From NCBI GenBank assembly GCA_964580235.1, contig CAZOJY010000056.1, positions 1 to 21,849 on the forward strand: a stretch of 21,849 nucleotides of DNA, written 5' to 3'. This document shows positions 21,785 through 21,849 of this stretch, piece after piece. Position 1 is the stretch's first letter. Every line of letters starts with the position of its first letter. Below the pieces are notes generated by a model. That model ran no database searches. It had not been told where the DNA came from and saw only the letters and a program-made list of their open reading frames with translations. Made by a program: the position numbers and the translations under genes. This DNA is from G020348385 sp964580235. Lineage in GTDB: Bacteria; Acidobacteriota; Aminicenantia; Aminicenantales; Aminicenantaceae.

Positions 21785-21849
21785 ATACGTTTTCACCTAT
21801 TTCCAAAACAATAATTTTAGCAGAACCTTTACAGAATCCCCCGCGGCTT

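Overview
The window comes from a Gram-negative, probably anaerobic bacterium. It encodes an outer-membrane barrel protein, several Sec signal peptides and a type II secretion-type pseudopilin. It also encodes ferredoxin-linked 2-oxoacid metabolism (korDABC), a class I (oxygen-sensitive, Fe-S) fumarase subunit, a low-potential ferredoxin and a rubrerythrin-like diiron protein. PilZ proteins, secreted peptidases, strong AGGAGG-type ribosome sites and sigma70-like promoters fit an Acidobacteriota/Aminicenantes-like or deltaproteobacterial-type genome. The lineage is inferred from gene content only and is not secure.

Region 1-1.3 kb is visibly AT-richer than the rest. It holds the tail of an upstream gene, a GspG-like pseudopilin coupled to it, and a DUF5658-type membrane protein. 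Two back-to-back promoters (1195-1265) serve the membrane protein and a glycine-zipper protein. Region 1.8-4.6 kb is a signalling locus: a soluble PAS-PAS-HisKA_2 histidine kinase is divergent from a dual-receiver response regulator, which is followed by a PilZ protein. Region 4.7-7.8 kb reads rightward: TPR membrane protein, YfhL-type ferredoxin with its own promoter and a near-perfect terminator, M50 site-2 protease, and a zinc-ribbon membrane protein whose mRNA looks leaderless.

Region 7.76-12.2 kb reads leftward. A barrel protein, a secreted M14 carboxypeptidase, a membrane-anchored coiled-coil protein and QueH form a probable operon. It ends in a REP-like repeat, a decayed fragment resembling the HypF C-terminus, and a hairpin terminator. 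Region 12.2-14.5 kb reads rightward: fabH, a TlpA-like thioredoxin and a ferritin-like protein.

Region 14.5-18.0 kb is a leftward central-carbon operon: fumarase alpha followed by korD-korA-korB-korC, with no fumarase beta. An unusual 377-bp spacer with inverted repeats precedes a rightward aldehyde dehydrogenase. A second PilZ gene and a convergent M1-like metallopeptidase follow, and this pair is bracketed by two 17-bp direct repeats.

I see no CRISPR array, tRNA, rRNA or intact transposase. The best leads are the repeat-bracketed PilZ/M1-like unit, the HypF-like relic, the leaderless or SD-less genes, the kinase/dual-receiver/PilZ locus and the lone fumarase alpha in a kor operon.
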